Below are positions 5,099 through 5,944 of a stretch of 5,944 nucleotides of DNA, in pieces. This DNA comes from a bacterium (GTDB taxonomy: Bacteria; Desulfobacterota; Binatia; UBA12015). Both the position numbers and the translations under genes were made by a program. Every line of letters begins with the position of its first letter. Position 1 is the stretch's first letter. Where the stretch lies: contig JAPOLW010000253.1 in NCBI GenBank assembly GCA_029976905.1, positions 1-5,944 on the forward strand, in the 5' to 3' direction. The notes under the pieces were generated by a model. The model ran no database searches and had not been told where the DNA came from. It worked only from the letters and a program-made list of their open reading frames with translations.

Positions 5099-5944
5099 CA
5101 AGACACCCTCTCGTCGCCGTCCGCCAACGCGTGGCACCAGGCGGCGTGCCCACCGGTGATCCCGCACCGCGGCGGTTCGGTCGCGGTGCACGGCGCATCG
5201 GCGATCGGACACCGATTCGCGAAGCGACAGCCCGACGACCACTGCGCGGCCGGCGGCACGACGCCGTCGATTTCCTCCAGTCGCTCCCCCCGACCCACGT
5301 GCCCCGGAAGCGAACGCAGGAGCCCTTGGGTGTAGGGGTGCCGCGGCGCCCCCAGGACCTCGCGCCGCGTGCCCTCCTCCGCAATCCGCCCCGCGTACAT
5401 CACGAGGACGCGGTCGGCGATCTCGTTGACGATACCGACGTCGTGCGTGATCAACAGGATCGCCATCCCCATCTCGCGCTGCACCGAGCGGAGGAGATCG
5501 AGGATCTGCGCCTGGATGGTCACATCCAGCGCGGTCGTCGGCTCATCGGCGATCAACAGCTTCGGCCGCGAGGCCAGGGCCATCGCAATCATCACCCGCT
5601 GGCGCATTCCACCCGACAATTGGTGCGGGTACGCGTCGAGCCGCGCCTCGGCATCGGGGATACCCACCTCACCGAAGAGATCCCGCACCCGCGCACGAGC
5701 CTCACGAACCGGGACACGGTGATGGAGCCGGATGGCCTCGACGACCTGCCGACCGCAGCGTTGTACCGGGTTGAGACTGGTCATCGGCTCCTGGAAGATC
5801 ATCGCGATCTCACTCCCGCGCACGCGTCGCATCTCCGTGACCGGAAGCTGGCGGACGTCGCGGCCATCGACGAGGATCTCTCCGGCATCGATCTGTCCCG
5901 GCCTGGGGACCAGCCGCATCATCGACAGGGCGGTCACCGACTTC
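5098..5944 (-). CDS. oppD: Oligopeptide/dipeptide-type ABC importer ATPase (OppD/DppD family), 5' end cut by window edge
   Basis: This is the partner ATPase of the OppF-like protein. The frame stays open to the right edge. The first whole codons read Lys-Ser-Val-Thr-Ala-Leu-Ser, i.e. the end of a Walker A motif of the GESGSGKS type. The GTG at 5937 is therefore an internal valine, not a start, and roughly 40 N-terminal residues are missing. In the 281 visible residues: Q-loop FQEPMTSLNP (Gln about 51), signature LSGGMRQR (109-116), Walker B LLIADE (129-134), D-loop TALD and H-loop His167. The oligo_HPY region follows (HPYTQGLL, 202-209), with cysteines at 239, 245, 252, 260 and 270. The C-x5-C-x6-C spacing plus a later Cys is the subfamily's conserved cysteine element, reported in some OppD structures to hold an iron-sulfur cluster; I recall this rather than derive it. 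The substrate is not determined. Upstream permease and binding-protein genes would be expected beyond the edge. Confidence 0.92.
   Translation of the reverse strand, partial: KSVTALSMMRLVPRPGQIDAGEILVDGRDVRQLPVTEMRRVRGSEIAMIFQEPMTSLNPVQRCGRQVVEAIRLHHRVPVREARARVRDLFGEVGIPDAEARLDAYPHQLSGGMRQRVMIAMALASRPKLLIADEPTTALDVTIQAQILDLLRSVQREMGMAILLITHDVGIVNEIADRVLVMYAGRIAEEGTRREVLGAPRHPYTQGLLRSLPGHVGRGERLEEIDGVVPPAAQWSSGCRFANRCPIADAPCTATEPPRCGITGGHAAWCHALADGDERVS
5106..5112 (-). promoter_or_regulatory. Shine-Dalgarno deciding the oppF-like start
   Basis: GAGAGGG on the minus strand lies inside the last codons of the oppD-like gene, 7 nt before the ATG at 5098. Together with the TGATG stop/start overlap it favours the short start over the in-frame codon at 5242 and indicates translational coupling of the two ATPases. 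Confidence 0.6.

Noticed and set aside
5099..5242. Longer start for the oppF-like protein, adding 48 residues
   Set aside because: The added residues are an out-of-frame reading of the oppD C-terminus; the ATG at 5098 has a good Shine-Dalgarno and gives the usual family N-terminus.
4223..5335. Long plus-strand open frame (370 codons) opposite the two ABC ATPase genes
   Set aside because: It lies wholly antisense to two genes with full ATPase motifs; long opposite-strand frames are expected in high-GC coding DNA, and its translation shows no recognisable domain.
5935..5937. GTG at 5937 as the start of the oppD-like gene
   Set aside because: The frame continues to the edge with Lys-Ser just before this Val, matching the end of Walker A; the gene is truncated by the window.

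Overview
The window is high-GC DNA whose real genes all lie on the minus strand, so they are read from the right edge to the left. Coding is nearly continuous. The signal peptides, an outer-membrane-type lipoprotein signal and a predicted outer-membrane beta-barrel point to a Gram-negative bacterium. The MbnP/MbnH homologues belong to the families first named after Myxococcus xanthus MXAN_0976/MXAN_0977, so a myxobacterial, deltaproteobacterial or other uncultured proteobacterial-type lineage is plausible. The sequence alone does not fix the taxon.

Right part (about 4088-5944): the last two genes of a peptide/dipeptide/nickel-type (Opp/Dpp/Nik) ABC importer operon. An OppD/DppD-type ATPase, cut by the right edge inside its Walker A motif, overlaps by one base (TGATG) an OppF/DppF-type ATPase. 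Both carry complete nucleotide-binding motifs (apart from the edge truncation) and the C-terminal four-cysteine element of this subfamily.

Left part (1-3997): after a 90-bp gap comes a three-gene unit that is the interesting part of the window. In order of transcription these are: (1) a 567-residue secreted protein whose C-terminal ~250 residues are an MbnP-family copper-binding domain, preceded by a ~285-residue beta-rich domain of unknown function; (2) a di-heme MauG/cytochrome-c-peroxidase-like lipoprotein of the MbnH family; and (3) an outer-membrane beta-barrel protein whose mature N-terminus begins with a Cys-Asp-Ile-Cys motif, truncated by the left edge probably only a few codons before its natural end.

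By homology, MbnH oxidises a conserved tryptophan of MbnP to kynurenine, which together with histidines makes a copper site. The protein here fits that model closely: after signal cleavage it has exactly two histidines and three tryptophans, all in the MbnP half. No methanobactin biosynthesis genes are visible, so this looks like a stand-alone copper-binding or copper-trafficking module at the cell surface, with an added unknown domain and an outer-membrane partner. No RNA genes, mobile elements, CRISPR arrays or convincing terminators were seen.
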